A stretch of 51,385 nt of DNA, from assembly GCA_900088475.1 (NCBI GenBank), contig FLMG01001771.1, forward strand, positions 43,247 through 94,631, given 5' to 3'. The DNA is from Hyphochytrium catenoides (taxonomy: Eukaryota; Sar; Hyphochytriomycetes; Hyphochytriales; Hyphochytriaceae). How positions within the stretch are numbered: the stretch's first letter is position 1; every line of letters starts with the position of its first letter. The notes under the pieces are model-generated. The model was not told the origin of the DNA. It saw only the letters and a list, made by a program, of their open reading frames with translations, and searched no databases. Below, one piece after another: positions 22,595 to 33,437 of the stretch. The position numbers were made by a program, and so were the translations under genes.

Positions 22595-24957
22595 TCTGTA
22601 GGGATGAGGAGTCCAAAAAAGACGCCTCAAAGAAGAAGATTGAGAGGAAGTAGCATTAGCAGATAACTAACGTCAAGCAAGTTCAACTTTGGAAATATAG
22701 AGAAGATAGATGGTTTTAAGAGCAGCACCCGTGTGACAAACAGTTCTATTTTGTGGATGCGAAGCGGCTGGGCAGCAGCGAGGTCAACGGCGGATCAGAA
22801 CAATAATAATGAAGCGTGAATGCAAATCACCCTACTAACCGGTGGCCAGGGGGAGAAGTAGAAGAAGCACGTTGGTGGAAGAGTGCTCCTATAGTTGACG
22901 GGAAGAAGATGAATGCAATAATAAGAATGTCTGTCATACGAAGCACCATCCATCGCGGCCAAAAAGGCTAACGAATAGGCTAATAAGGAAGCAACTAATA
23001 CTGCTGGTCTGCGAAGGAGATGGTGCTGGCCGTAAGTGGAGGTGCTGCTGGTCGTAAGCCGTGGACAAGACGAAGAGCGAAACGTAGGAGCGGATCAATA
23101 TCCTTCACCCTGAACGAGGGTAGATTCTAAAATATTATATAGTTGAAATGGTGGTGGTGGCAAAGGAAGTGAAGGAGTCTCTGTAGGTAGAAGTCGTTGA
23201 AGGAAGCGGGTCAGCTGGCTGCTGCTGCCTGGTGGCGGAAGGTCGGTGAGTCATGATGATGACACGAAGTAGTAGTAGCTAGTAGAGGAGGTGAGTATAA
23301 AGCATGCCTTTTATCTGCTGCCGCTTCTATCTGCAATGATGGCGCTTCATAGTGATGATGATCATAAATAAAGAAAGAGTAGTCAATGACAAGCTCTTGG
23401 GCTGGCATACATGGCAGTGGCACCAAGTACAAGAGGCGACGCGCCGACATCCTAAGAAATATCAAGAGAAAGTTCTGTTGTCGATTTGGTTGCTAAAGCG
23501 ACAGATGAGGAGGAACAGCATAGAGCGGAGGAGGAGGGGCCGTGGTGGGCAGTGTAAGTGAGGAATATTGTGAGCCCCGGTGGCGGTGGTGATGGGAGTT
23601 GTTGTTCGTGTCAATTGAGAGGAGAAAGCAACAACGAGGAAGACAGGGGAAACCGCGAGGAGGAGAGGAGGTTGTCGATAGATTGAGCACGCACTACACT
23701 CCTACTTACTGCTGCACATCCTTCCATCCTTGTCCTTCCTCCTCTATTTTGTAGTATAGAACGGAGAAGGTGTAAACTCGTAGTTAGAAATCTAATATAA
23801 AGAGAAGCCTGCTGCTAATGGTACATCGAGGTTATTAATAATAAGAAGGACGGGAAGAGATCGCATGCTGCACACCAGGCTGTCGCCACCATCACCACTA
23901 CTAGCAAAGCAAGACAAGCAGCAGCAGGAGGCAGTAGTACTAGCAGCATCATCCCTGCTGACGATGGATATGATGCTGCCACCGGCGGCGGGCGGTGCTG
24001 TCGTCGTCGGGCTGCTGTCGCTACCTACGAGCCCTCATCTTCATCATCATCATCTTGGCGCTCTTCTTCTTCTTCTGCCGAGCGGTACTGCTCTACTACT
24101 ACCTGCTGTTGGTACAGATGTGGTGGTGGTGGAAGGAAGGAAAAAGGTTGTGGCGGTGGTAGTAGCGAGGGTTCCCGGCGGAGAGGAACAACAACAAACT
24201 ACTGCTGCTGCTGCATACTACACAGCAAGCAGCAGAGGAAGCTGGTGGGTGGATCACCATCCACATAGTTCTAATACCATCGATCGATCGATCATCGCCG
24301 CCGCAGCTCGCTCCCTCCGCCCCCGCCGCCGCCTCGTGTGACGGCCTGCCAGTGGGTTCACAGTACTGTTTTATTTATTATTGACTACCAGAGAAAAGGC
24401 TTGTTTGCAGTAGTTGTTAGCGAGCGGCTGGTGACCCACGCTGTGCATCAGACTCTAGAATCATACACGGGTAATCCCAGGAGCACAGGAGGTGTACATA
24501 ATGCCGTTACCGGCACTATGAGCACCTTGGTTGTGCTTCAACAATAGGAAGAAAGAAAGCTTGGCCCCAGGACTTCTTCAGGCTCTCCAGCAGCTGCGTG
24601 CTGCAAGGGATGCCGGCTCCCATCATTATCGCAGGAGGAGGAGGTGGAGCGCGGCGGCGTTGGCTTGCGGGGCGGCGGCACGAGACAGCTGCGCAGACAT
24701 TCTGCCGATAAAGATCCACCGAGGACAGAGTGAAAGGAGATCGTCCAACGGCACGATATGCAGCCAGAGGACCAAGCAAGACACTGTAAGAGAGTTGCGT
24801 CTCATATAGTCATAGGGACAGGCACACGAGGAGGGAGTTTGATAGTACGAGTTCGACCACGCCAGAGGCAGCTTTGCCCAGCCAATGATGAGACCGAGGT
24901 GAATGCAGCCCAGAAACACGTCCACGCAGGGTGCGTTTCACCTGAAGTGAGCGAAGT
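22595..24957. other. spacer between the tandem paralogues
   Basis: 2.4 kb without a convincing gene. It is rich in GTGGTGG, CTGCTG and CATCAT trinucleotides and holds a short ATCG repeat at about 24279-24293. Open frames here are dominated by Ala, Val, His and Leu runs. A plus-strand piece near 24618 (MPAPIIIAGGGG) looks like the start of a dinucleotide-binding fold but is followed by a frame change and is not called. Confidence 0.4.
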
Positions 24958-27900
24958 ATGAAAGAGGAGACGAACTTCAACCTGCGGGACGACGTTGCAA
25001 GTGGCCGGGAAGGAACAGCCCTTGATACTTCTCAAGACTCACCACTGTCTCATTTGAAGCATGCAGCAGAAACTTCTCAAGAAACATCTACTGGCTTTCA
25101 GGGGTCCCCAGAAGCCAACCGAGAAAACCAAGCTTTACCGTCAAAAAGTGGGGAGTGGCCCTACCCTGAGGCAGATGATTGGAGACGAAGGAAGCGCACG
25201 GCCCCCGTTGGCAATGCTAACGTCCAAGACCTAAAGAGGGCGAGGAAGATAGATCCTATGGCATCAGCAGAAGCAGTTATTAAGCGTATCTCTGTTGTTG
25301 CCCGAAGCAAAGTACGTCGTGCATTGCTCGGCTACATAGAAAAGCAGACCCTCTGTTGCGCCCTGGGCCAAGAGTTCGGCCGTCAGGACTACCAGCTTTA
25401 CAAAGAGGCCGGCTTTCCCGGCTTAAGAATAGTGCTCGGGCCAGAAAAGAACAAGAAGGGAGGAGACATGGCAAAGTTCGTGCTGGATCCTCCCTGGCAG
25501 CCGGATGTGCATTGTTTGTCAACAGATTTTAAAAGTAGTACCAGCTTCTCTCAGGACCAAGGCCACCCTCCAGTGACTTCCTCATCCTACTTTACTCCTT
25601 CTGTGCACGCATCTTGTGCTGTACGAGAGCCTGTACCTGATTTCCGTTGTGCAGACGCGGGAACTGGCTGCGTAGACAGCGTTCTTAGCGAGTGCTTGGA
25701 GGACCGAAAGCCTGAGGGGCGGCTGTCGGCGCTGTTTGCCGGAGACCAGTGGGTGAAACTGGCCGTGGAGCATGTAGTGGATCAGGACAAGAGCAAAGTC
25801 CCGGTCATTCTCATTGAGAACTCTACTCCTCCTGCCGTTCTAAAGACAGTTGAGCAGGAGATGCTCTCCAGCAATGAGCTCTCTATTAGTACTCAAGGAG
25901 AGAGAGGACAACAGAGCATGACACGTACTTATCTTGTGCAAATCCTCGCCAGCAGATCTATGTCAATGTCTTCGTTTGCTTCATCCACAACCCACACCGA
26001 AAACACAAAGTCGAGGCAGAGGACAAGGAGGAACAAGAGTCTCTTCCTCTTTGACATGTCCTGTCATTCTCCTTCTGCTCCCATGTTGTCCGTCATAGCC
26101 TTGCTGCGAAAGACTCTAGAAGATAAGGGTATGAGTAAAGTCTTCCATGATGCTCGGAGCGATGTCAAAGCGCTATGGACCAGCTTTGGCATTCGCGTGA
26201 CAGAGTTCTTCGACACGCAAGCTGTCTTCAGGAACATTCAGTGGCAGGAGGAAGTCATAAAGAGACTGTCCTCATCCTCGCGCTCCTCCTTCTCCTCAAG
26301 CTCATTTGACGAATTGGCTCTTGCGTTTGACGGCCCTTTGGACGGGAAGATGCCGTGTTCAGATGAATGGAAGAGCGAAACGATTCCAGAAACACAACGA
26401 GAGCTTGTTGAAGGGCGATGTCTCCCCCACAGTACCATGATGTCGCTCAATGCAGTGCAAGAACGCTTCGCACTTCCTCTCATTCCGCATACTGCTGAGG
26501 TCCGAATGAAGCTTGGGCTTATTAAGGAAGAGAAAGGCGCGGAAAAGAGGTATGAAGAATGGAAACGGCTAATCAAGAGCAAGATGATGATTCTCTACGC
26601 TGCTAATGAGGTTCTTCATCTGTTGGAGTTGAAGGAGAAGCTAGCGCAGACATGGCAAGATATTGCCCAGTGCTGGAACAATGCCTATTTCTCTCCCTTT
26701 GACGAGTCTCTTGGTCTTGGGGACTGTCTGTCTGCTCCTGCTGCTCTAGGCGTCCCCTGCGGGGTTCCCCTCTCCCTCTCGTTCAAGAAAACGGAAAATG
26801 TTCCGCGAAAGGCAGTATATCACCCTCAGTATGGACTTCTACACCATCCTGCCGAAGTACAGCCAGAGACTCACGGCGTACAAGATCCAGCAGCTGGCCG
26901 AACCATAGAGAATAATGGAACAGACTCTGACTATGAAGCAGTCAAGAAAGCGATTGATGTTGAGAACGATAGAAGAGAACAGGAGAGAGTACTCCTCACC
27001 CGGGCACTCAAGTTCTTTCCAGGGCCCTTGGCAAAGCAACTGCTTCAAGCCTGCAAGGAAGAGACCATCGCTGGCAAGGCAGTAGTAGAAGTTGTGCTTG
27101 ACTGTGGTCGCCTTCCCTATCTTAGGCTATCAGATGGATCTTGCAGGGACGTGGGAACATACGAGCATCCTCCAATGGACGAGGTTGAAGCAGAAGCTGC
27201 TCTTGAAAGGAGCCAAGAAGCCTTCAATGAGGTCATCAGACATCTTGAAGACCTCGTAGCAAGGTTAAAAGGGATACCCTGGGAGCAAGAGCGGCGGCAT
27301 AGGCCTTTGTATTCCCTCATACCTGCTGATAATAGGTTAGGCTTGCCTGGTGACTTGCATCGCCTCAGCTTCATTCGCGGCCGGTCTCCCGATCAGCTCC
27401 TTGGGCTTACTTTGAGAGTTGGGCGGCACATATCTGGCACGACATCTCTTCTTCAGGACGTGGTGTCAGCTTTGGGCAGAAGTGAGGATGTAGGGGGCTC
27501 GAAACCATCGCTTTTGCTGCTTGGTCCACCAGGAGTGGGTATGTTTTTGCACTGCCTTCCTCTCGTCTGGGTGTCTCTTGTCCTAGGTCAATCTCAGTGA
27601 ACTAATCTTGCTTTTGCTCTATGCCTCATGTTGCTAGGGAAGACGACCCTACTGAGGGAGATTGCCTATGAGCTCTCTTCAATTTATGGCAGGAGCGTTG
27701 TGGTCGTGGATACTTCCAATGAGATTGCTGGGGATAGTGATGTGCCACACCCCTGCATAGGCAGAGCCCGTCGGATGCAAGTACCTGACAAGCAGCACCA
27801 GCACCATATTATGCTGGAAGCCGTTCAAAACCATACTCCCGAGGTGAGAACGGCGTACAGGAATATCATTAGCCCGTTCCTCCACTTGGACTGTCAATCT

Positions 27901-28785
27901 CTTTTCTCCTTATCTGCAAGGCTCGCCACCCTTATTGACCCCTTCCTTTAGATGCTTTCTCCGTAGTCTGGGTCGGGCTACGTCCTCTGCATCCACTTTC
28001 TTTTTTCTTTTTCCTTTCTAAGCTGGAGTCCACATGGTTGGTGTCATCTGCCACTGCAGGTGCTCGTTATTGACGAGATCGGAGAGAGCTCTGAGGTGTT
28101 TACCGCTCGATCTATCGCGAATCGTGGCGTCAGCTTGATTGCCACGACTCATGGCCGGAATCTCTCCGACGTTTTGCGGAATCCAGCGCTGCTGGGGCTT
28201 GTTGGTGGACTTCAAAGGGTGATATTGAGTGCCGGTGAAGTTAAGGAACAAGATGCGAAGAGTAAGACCAGAATTGAGAGAGCGGGGGCGCCAGTGTTTT
28301 CCATTGTGGTGGAGGTAAGGAGAAGTCACCGCATGTTCACTTTCTGCTGCTGCTTGCTAAATCAGGTCCTCTCTCTCTATCTCGCCGTCTCTCTCTCTCT
28401 CTCTCTCGGTGCCTCTCTCTCTCTCTCTTGGATGACTCTACTTCCATATTGTGATCTCTCTTTATCCTTCTTTCTTTGTCTCCTTTTACCTTTGTGCTAA
28501 CTACAGCGCTCTGTGAAATGTTTCAAACTTGTGACACAGATCTGGGGTAGGAACCACTATTGCATCCACAGCAACGTCGGGAAATCGGTAGACGCCTTGC
28601 TTTCAAGAAGGCCTGACCTCGCTAGAGTAGAGACAAGATATTTGGAGCAAGCACAGACGGGCAATAGTGGCTCAATGCAATCCCCCATCACCGAGATGCG
28701 GGCTGTCCTACAACCCTTGGACTGGATGAAGGAGAGACAATGGGGGGAAATAGACGAGCTGCTCAGCTTAGCGCGGAACGTTTAG
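24958..28785 (+). CDS. LOTUS-like/EXD-type exonuclease/Ycf45-SpoIIIAA ATPase fusion (downstream copy)
   Basis: Four exons in phase: 24958-27538, 27638-27843, 28060-28314, 28540-28785; 1095 residues from the ATG at 24958. Residues 1-100 are disordered with a basic cluster. About 103-178 is a winged-helix-like segment ([16 protein letters not shown]) resembling LOTUS/OST-HTH. About 280-565 is an RNase D/EXD1-type 3'-5' exonuclease fold with a good motif II ([14 protein letters not shown], then FFDT), but motif I is LSISTQGE where D-x-E is expected, and motif III is Tyr547-AAN-Glu551. From about 680 a complete Ycf45/SpoIIIAA-type ATPase follows: [27 protein letters not shown], Walker A GPPGVGKTT (856-864), [24 protein letters not shown], Walker B VLVIDEI (930-936), ATTHGR. 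No signal peptide or transit peptide is evident, so the site of action is unknown; nucleic-acid binding is inferred from the domains. Confidence 0.88.
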
Positions 28786-29200
28786 ACACGTAGCAGGCTA
28801 GGTAGCTTTCGCAGCGCTTCACCCTTCAATCTCCTCTGACATACTACTCCGCAAGATGGCCATTCAGACACGGACATAGATACTGCATTTGGGAGTTTAG
28901 AATAATTAGATTAACTGGCTTCTTATGTGTATACGACTGCAAACAAAGAGAATCTCAGCTTCGCGCTGAAGAGAACTTGTGAGACTTTCATATGGGTGAT
29001 GGGAGACGATCAAGCTCTTGATAGGTGACTTGTAATAATATTGACCTCGATAGTTCAAGGCTGACGTTCATTATTCTTCGACGGACCAGAACCGATCATC
29101 GTCTAAGTAGCAAGAAGGGCTGAGACTTAGATTGCCAAGGGCTGCTCGTATTCAAAAGCTGGCCTCCATACTATTCACAACCTTGCCGGGTCCCTGACCG
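28786..29200. other. intergenic
   Basis: Holds the 3' end of the fusion gene. No exon, RNA gene or repeat was recognised. Confidence 0.4.
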
Positions 29201-29763
29201 ATGAAGCTGCTAATGCTTGTCGTCGATGAGGAAGACTGTCAAGTTAAATGTGCCCAGACGCTCGGGTTGGTCCCTTTAATGAGTAAAATCAGTTTGTATA
29301 CAATCGTTGCTAGGGCAGGTATTCCAGAGCGCCCTAGCTGCATGGAGAGGAGGACGTGGTGCGGATGAGGAGATGAAGCACGGAATGAGTGTATTGTCAA
29401 GAGGAAGAGAAGTGAGGAGAAGGTACTCTAGGGCTCTAGGGACTGTTATGGAGACGTTGGAGCTCGCTGCCTCCACGGAGATCTGGCTCTGGTGGTTTGC
29501 TAGTGCTCACCAGGTACTAAAGTTGGACACAATGACGTGTATCAGAAGGTCCTCCTTCGATGTAGTTGCTCCCCGTGGCGGAGAGGGGCACTTGGAGTCT
29601 CTCATCATCTCATCATCCATCAGCTGCGACGCAGCTTCAAAGGCTCGTTGAGCTCTTTATAAAAAAGCATTGCCGCCTCCCCGCCCTGAGCCTTGACCCA
29701 TTACATGATTACTTACTTACTGTAACTAAGGTTATCACGAAAAGAGGTAAATCGATAACTTAA
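29201..29763 (+). CDS. small unidentified protein, three-exon model
   Basis: Three plus-strand exons join with all boundaries in phase 0: 29201-29269 (ATG), 29319-29513 and 29566-29763 (TAA), giving 153 residues. Both introns are GT-AG but only about 50 bases, at the short end for this window. The middle exon is the best supported, reading FQSALAAWRGGRGADEE and later TVMETLELAASTEIWLWWF. The last contains QLQRLVELFIKKHCRLP. The composition suggests a helical, basic protein. No family is recognised. The first exon is the weakest part, because the two other frames there are also briefly open. Confidence 0.38.
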
Positions 29764-30201
29764 AAATAGTTCCAGGCCACTGATGAGTTCAGTAGCTAGT
29801 TCAGGAGTTCACTCTTACTGTGCGTTGTACGTGTAGAGTGCAGTATGAAGCGTGTCTGCTTCCCAGCTTCGCCAGCACATACTCAAAGCTCCAAACCACA
29901 GGACCGTGACTCCGGAAAGTGCTTGCGATAAGGCATGGCCTCGTACAAAAGAAATATAGTTCTACCACGTTTGCCATGACAGTTCCTTTGCCGGATTACG
30001 GAGTTTTTAGGGATCTTGGATGACGGTGTAGAGCAGAGATTGTCCACCAAGATTTCTGGCCCACTTTGTTGGATTGGACTGTGATCCGTTGAAGAGCTGT
30101 GCTCACTCAGCGCCACCAGATATCTGGAGACATATCTGGAGCTTCACCCTGCTCATCACGATCAAGGACAGAGATAAAGTCTGATCGTAACATTGAACAC
30201 C
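29764..30201. promoter_or_regulatory. region upstream of the NDP kinase gene
   Basis: Expected to hold the promoter and 5' leader of the plus-strand gene at 30202. No specific element was recognised. Confidence 0.35.
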
Positions 30202-30723
30202 ATGGAGCGCACCTACATTATGGTAAAGCCTGATGGCGTCCAGCGTGGACTGGTTGGTGAGATCATCAAGAGATTCGAGCAGAAGGGCTACAAGCTTGCT
30301 GCCCTGGAGCTCAAGACCCCTTCCCGTCAGCACCTGGAGGCCCACTATGGTGACCTTAAGGGTCGCCCCTTCTTCGGCGGCCTGATTGAGTACATGGTAA
30401 GTGAAACGCTAGGGATACGCCCACGCCCATTGTTGTCGCCTTCTGCTAACACACTCTGTTTGCTCTCGTAGCTCTCTGGCCCTGTTGTTGCTATGGTTTG
30501 GGAAGGCACCAACGTTGTTGCTGAGGGCCGCAAGATGCTTGGTGCAACCAAGCCTTCTGACTCCGCTCCAGGAACCATCCGTGGTGACTTCTGTGTTGAG
30601 GTTGGCAGAAACGTATGCCACGGCTCTGACAGCGTTGAATCAGCGCAGAAGGAGATTGCTCTCTGGTTCCCTAACGGTGTCGCTGAATGGAACAATCACA
30701 GCGCTCCTTGGATCTATGAGTAA
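30202..30723 (+). CDS. NDK: nucleoside diphosphate kinase
   Basis: Two exons in phase, 30202-30396 and 30472-30723; 148 residues, the normal group I length. It transfers the gamma phosphate from ATP to nucleoside diphosphates through a phosphohistidine. The start [20 protein letters not shown] is diagnostic. Phosphate-binding and Kpn-loop residues are in [17 protein letters not shown], and the catalytic histidine is His115 in NVCHGSDS (Cys replaces the usual Ile before it). The protein ends in WIYE as in most eukaryotic cytosolic forms. No targeting extension is present, so a cytosolic hexamer is expected. Codons are strikingly biased to C- and G-ending or GTT/GCT choices, as in highly expressed genes. 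Confidence 0.97.
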
Positions 30724-30977
30724 TCCTAGGGACGGGGCACAGCTATCAACCATCTGATAAGCGCCAAGCCGGTTATGTTGATGCTTTAGCGAAGTGAGAG
30801 CAGAAAGAGGCCTTCACAGACTAGGGGATTCACTAGGCTGAATACTTGGCAGTATTTAATGGATTATCATACTTTGAACACTACCCTAAGTATCTATACA
30901 GTTCTTTCCATTGAGGAAATTGTAGACAATGTAGGCCATTGACTGACTGACAGGGATGGTGGGCCCAGACCAACACT
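30724..30977. other. convergent 3' region, NDP kinase / sulfhydrylase
   Basis: 254 bases separate the two facing stop codons. It holds both 3' ends and nothing else that I can recognise. Confidence 0.4.
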
Positions 30978-32441
30978 TTACTGCTGGCTTCTCTTCAACG
31001 CCTGTTCCAAGTCTTCCACGATATCATCGATGTGTTCAATCCCAACAGACAACCGAATTAGCTCAGGTTTTACGCCACCTGCCTCGAGTGCAGCCTCGCT
31101 GAGCTGAGAGTGAGTTGTACTCGCGGGATGAATAGCTAAGCTCTTTGCATCACCGACATTGGCCAAGTGAGAGAAGAGCTTCAGCGACTCAACAAACTTC
31201 TCTCCTGCTGCTCTACCTCCCTTGATCCCAAAAACTACCATAGGACCACCCTTTCCGCTAAGATACTTCAGAGCTAACTTGTAGTGTGGGTCCGTCTGAA
31301 GGCCTGGGTAACGGACCCATTCGACATACTCATTTGTGAGAAGATACTTGGCAACTGCAAGAGAATTGGATGCATGCCTCTCAATTCGTAGGTGTAAACT
31401 TTCTAGGCTGACCGTGAAGAGCCAGGCGTTATCAGGAGCGATGCAGCCGCCAAGATTACGAAGGGGGATCACGCGCATGCGAAGGATGTACGCAATCGGA
31501 CTAAGAGGACCCAAATCATAGGCCCAGCGAATTCCATGATAGCTCTGATCAGGCTGGGTCATGAGAGGGAACTTCTCCGATTGCCAGTTGAACTTTCCAC
31601 TGTCAACTACTATCCCGCCAATTGCAGCGCCATGTCCACCCATCCACTTGGTCAAGGAATGCACAACAATGTCAGCACCGAACTCGATGGGTCTTGTAAG
31701 GAAGGGGGTGGAGAAAGTGGAGTCCACAATAAGAGGAATGCCATGCTTGTGTGCAATATTAGCGACCGCCTCGAGGTCCGTAACATCCAGGCCAGGATTA
31801 GAGGTAGTTTCTACGAAAACTGCCTTTGTCTTTGGGGTGATGGCCTTGTCAAAGTTCTCGGGCTGATTGGGGTTCACGAAGTTCACCTTGATGCCAAACT
31901 GTGGGAGAATGTCATTGAATTGAGTGAAGGTGCCTCCATATAGGTTGTTGGCGGAGACAATCTCGTCTCCAGCTTGGGCGATGTTAATGATAGAGTAAAA
32001 GATCGCGTTTGTCCCCGAAGCTAGAGCGAGTGCGGCAGCTCCACCTTCCAAGTCTGCCACTTTCTTCTCAAGGGCATCAGTGGTCGGGTTCATCAATCGC
32101 GTATAGATGTTGCCAAGTTCCTTGAGAGCGAAGAGGTTTCTTGCGTGCTCAGCGCTATCGAATACATAGGAACTAGTGCGATACACGGGAAGCTGGCGAG
32201 CCTTAGTGGTAGGATCGGGAGCCACCCCGCTGTGTACTGCCTTCGTCTCTAGACGCATGATTCTCTTCAAACGCTGACGATTGTAGTTGATCCGAAAAGG
32301 TGTCCCTTGAAGCTCTTGAAGACTTGCGGATGTGGGAGCTAAAGACACAATGCCAAGCCCCTGGACAGTGAACAGTGCTGCCCACGCGTCGAGGGCTGCT
32401 GACTGTGTTTGGTACTCTGTGTCCTTTGCCGAAGTCATCAT
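30978..32441 (-). CDS. O-acetylhomoserine sulfhydrylase-like PLP enzyme
   Basis: An intronless Cys/Met-metabolism PLP enzyme. The conserved core begins MRLETKAVHSGV at the ATG at 32258 (426 residues). An in-frame ATG at 32441 would add about 61 residues, mostly hydrophobic and Ala/Ser-rich with a basic end (NRQRLKRI), which could be an organelle-targeting extension. The PLP lysine is Lys204 (32258 numbering) in SLTKWMGGHG. YTRLMNPTTDALE, VDSTFSTPF and HPASTTHSQL are family hallmarks, and the length and GHG-type lysine loop favour the MetY (O-acetylhomoserine thiol-lyase) branch over cystathionine gamma-synthase or gamma-lyase. It would make homocysteine or methionine precursors from O-acetylhomoserine and sulfide. 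Lack of introns among intron-dense neighbours is compatible with transfer from bacteria or retroposition. Confidence 0.9.
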   Translation of the reverse strand: MMTSAKDTEYQTQSAALDAWAALFTVQGLGIVSLAPTSASLQELQGTPFRINYNRQRLKRIMRLETKAVHSGVAPDPTTKARQLPVYRTSSYVFDSAEHARNLFALKELGNIYTRLMNPTTDALEKKVADLEGGAAALALASGTNAIFYSIINIAQAGDEIVSANNLYGGTFTQFNDILPQFGIKVNFVNPNQPENFDKAITPKTKAVFVETTSNPGLDVTDLEAVANIAHKHGIPLIVDSTFSTPFLTRPIEFGADIVVHSLTKWMGGHGAAIGGIVVDSGKFNWQSEKFPLMTQPDQSYHGIRWAYDLGPLSPIAYILRMRVIPLRNLGGCIAPDNAWLFTVSLESLHLRIERHASNSLAVAKYLLTNEYVEWVRYPGLQTDPHYKLALKYLSGKGGPMVVFGIKGGRAAGEKFVESLKLFSHLANVGDAKSLAIHPASTTHSQLSEAALEAGGVKPELIRLSVGIEHIDDIVEDLEQALKRSQQ

Positions 32442-33437
32442 CCAGGAAGGAAGCGGTGAACGGTGAGTCAAGCAGGAAAGGAAGAGCTCAAGGAAGGAAA
32501 GCGAAAAAAAGATCGTGCCCTCATCACATCAGAATCCTTGAAGGATGAAGGGGCCCACCCATCCTAGCTTATATTCACAGAGGTGGGCGGGTGGGAATCA
32601 ACAAGTGGCTGACAGTAATAATACCACATGGATGAAGATAAAAAAAGGGTGTTCGTTGTACTTTCCGTAGTAGTATGCCTATAGTTTCTGGTACCATTTC
32701 TGTTTGGAGAAGTGATCAGGCTTCCTATTGGGTGGGAGACAGCAACAGGCGTTCCCATTGGCGAGACTCTGGCCAATGAGGAGGCGTCTGGCAGACCCCA
32801 TCAACATGCAGCTCTCGATGATGTTGAACGATGAACGACTGAGTCTGCCGCAAGACAGAATGAGGTTGAGATGCAACACTATCTATCAAATGTCAATGTT
32901 ATCGAACAGCCAGAGACGTGCGAGAGATATGTGACTTATTAAGGGCAGATCTCCAGGCCTTGACATGTGCCATCAGCCATCAGTGAGCTTCAACATGCCA
33001 AGCGAAATGACAGATCTCGTCTCTCATAAGAGATGGGTCAGACTTAGCAAGGATGCTCCGCGATAGTTCTCGCGGGAGAGACTCCAGCTGAGATAGCCAA
33101 GGCAGATTGAGCTTTGTCGGAAGAGGTGCTACTTCTTGCAGCCAATAGTTCTAAATGTGGGGCTACTCGGTCATTCAAGCTAAACCCAGTAGCGGTGGAG
33201 ACGCCGATGATGAAGAAGCAGAGCAAGCATCGAGTTTTCACGGTGATTCTCTCTAGAGACCCGGTGGCGATAATGTGAACTTGTCTCATAGAAGATGGTA
33301 CAAGTGGTGCAACCAGACATCTATCGCCCGTAATCCTTCCTGAGGTAGCTAGAGAAAAGTGTAAGGACAAATGCTGACAAATGCTTCTACCAAACTGTCT
33401 GATCCATTAGCTGGACTTAGGTCTTCCATTCTTTGTC
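32442..33437. other. intergenic with one small open frame
   Basis: Holds the sulfhydrylase promoter and the eRF3 3' end. A minus-strand open frame at 33044-33289 (81 residues) has a hydrophobic segment RCLLCFFIIGVSTATGF that resembles a secretory signal, but nothing else supports it as a gene. Confidence 0.35.

Noticed and set aside
23865-24341. 158-codon open frame with Ala/Val/Leu/His runs
   Set aside because: It is composed almost entirely of trinucleotide-repeat translations with no recognisable domain, so the open frame is most likely a by-product of repeats.
24600-24780. Possible start of a flavoprotein monooxygenase (MPAPIIIAGGGG, then ALACGAAARDS in another frame)
   Set aside because: The two pieces are in different frames with no intron between them. 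The Gly run comes from a GGA repeat, and no downstream domain is present.
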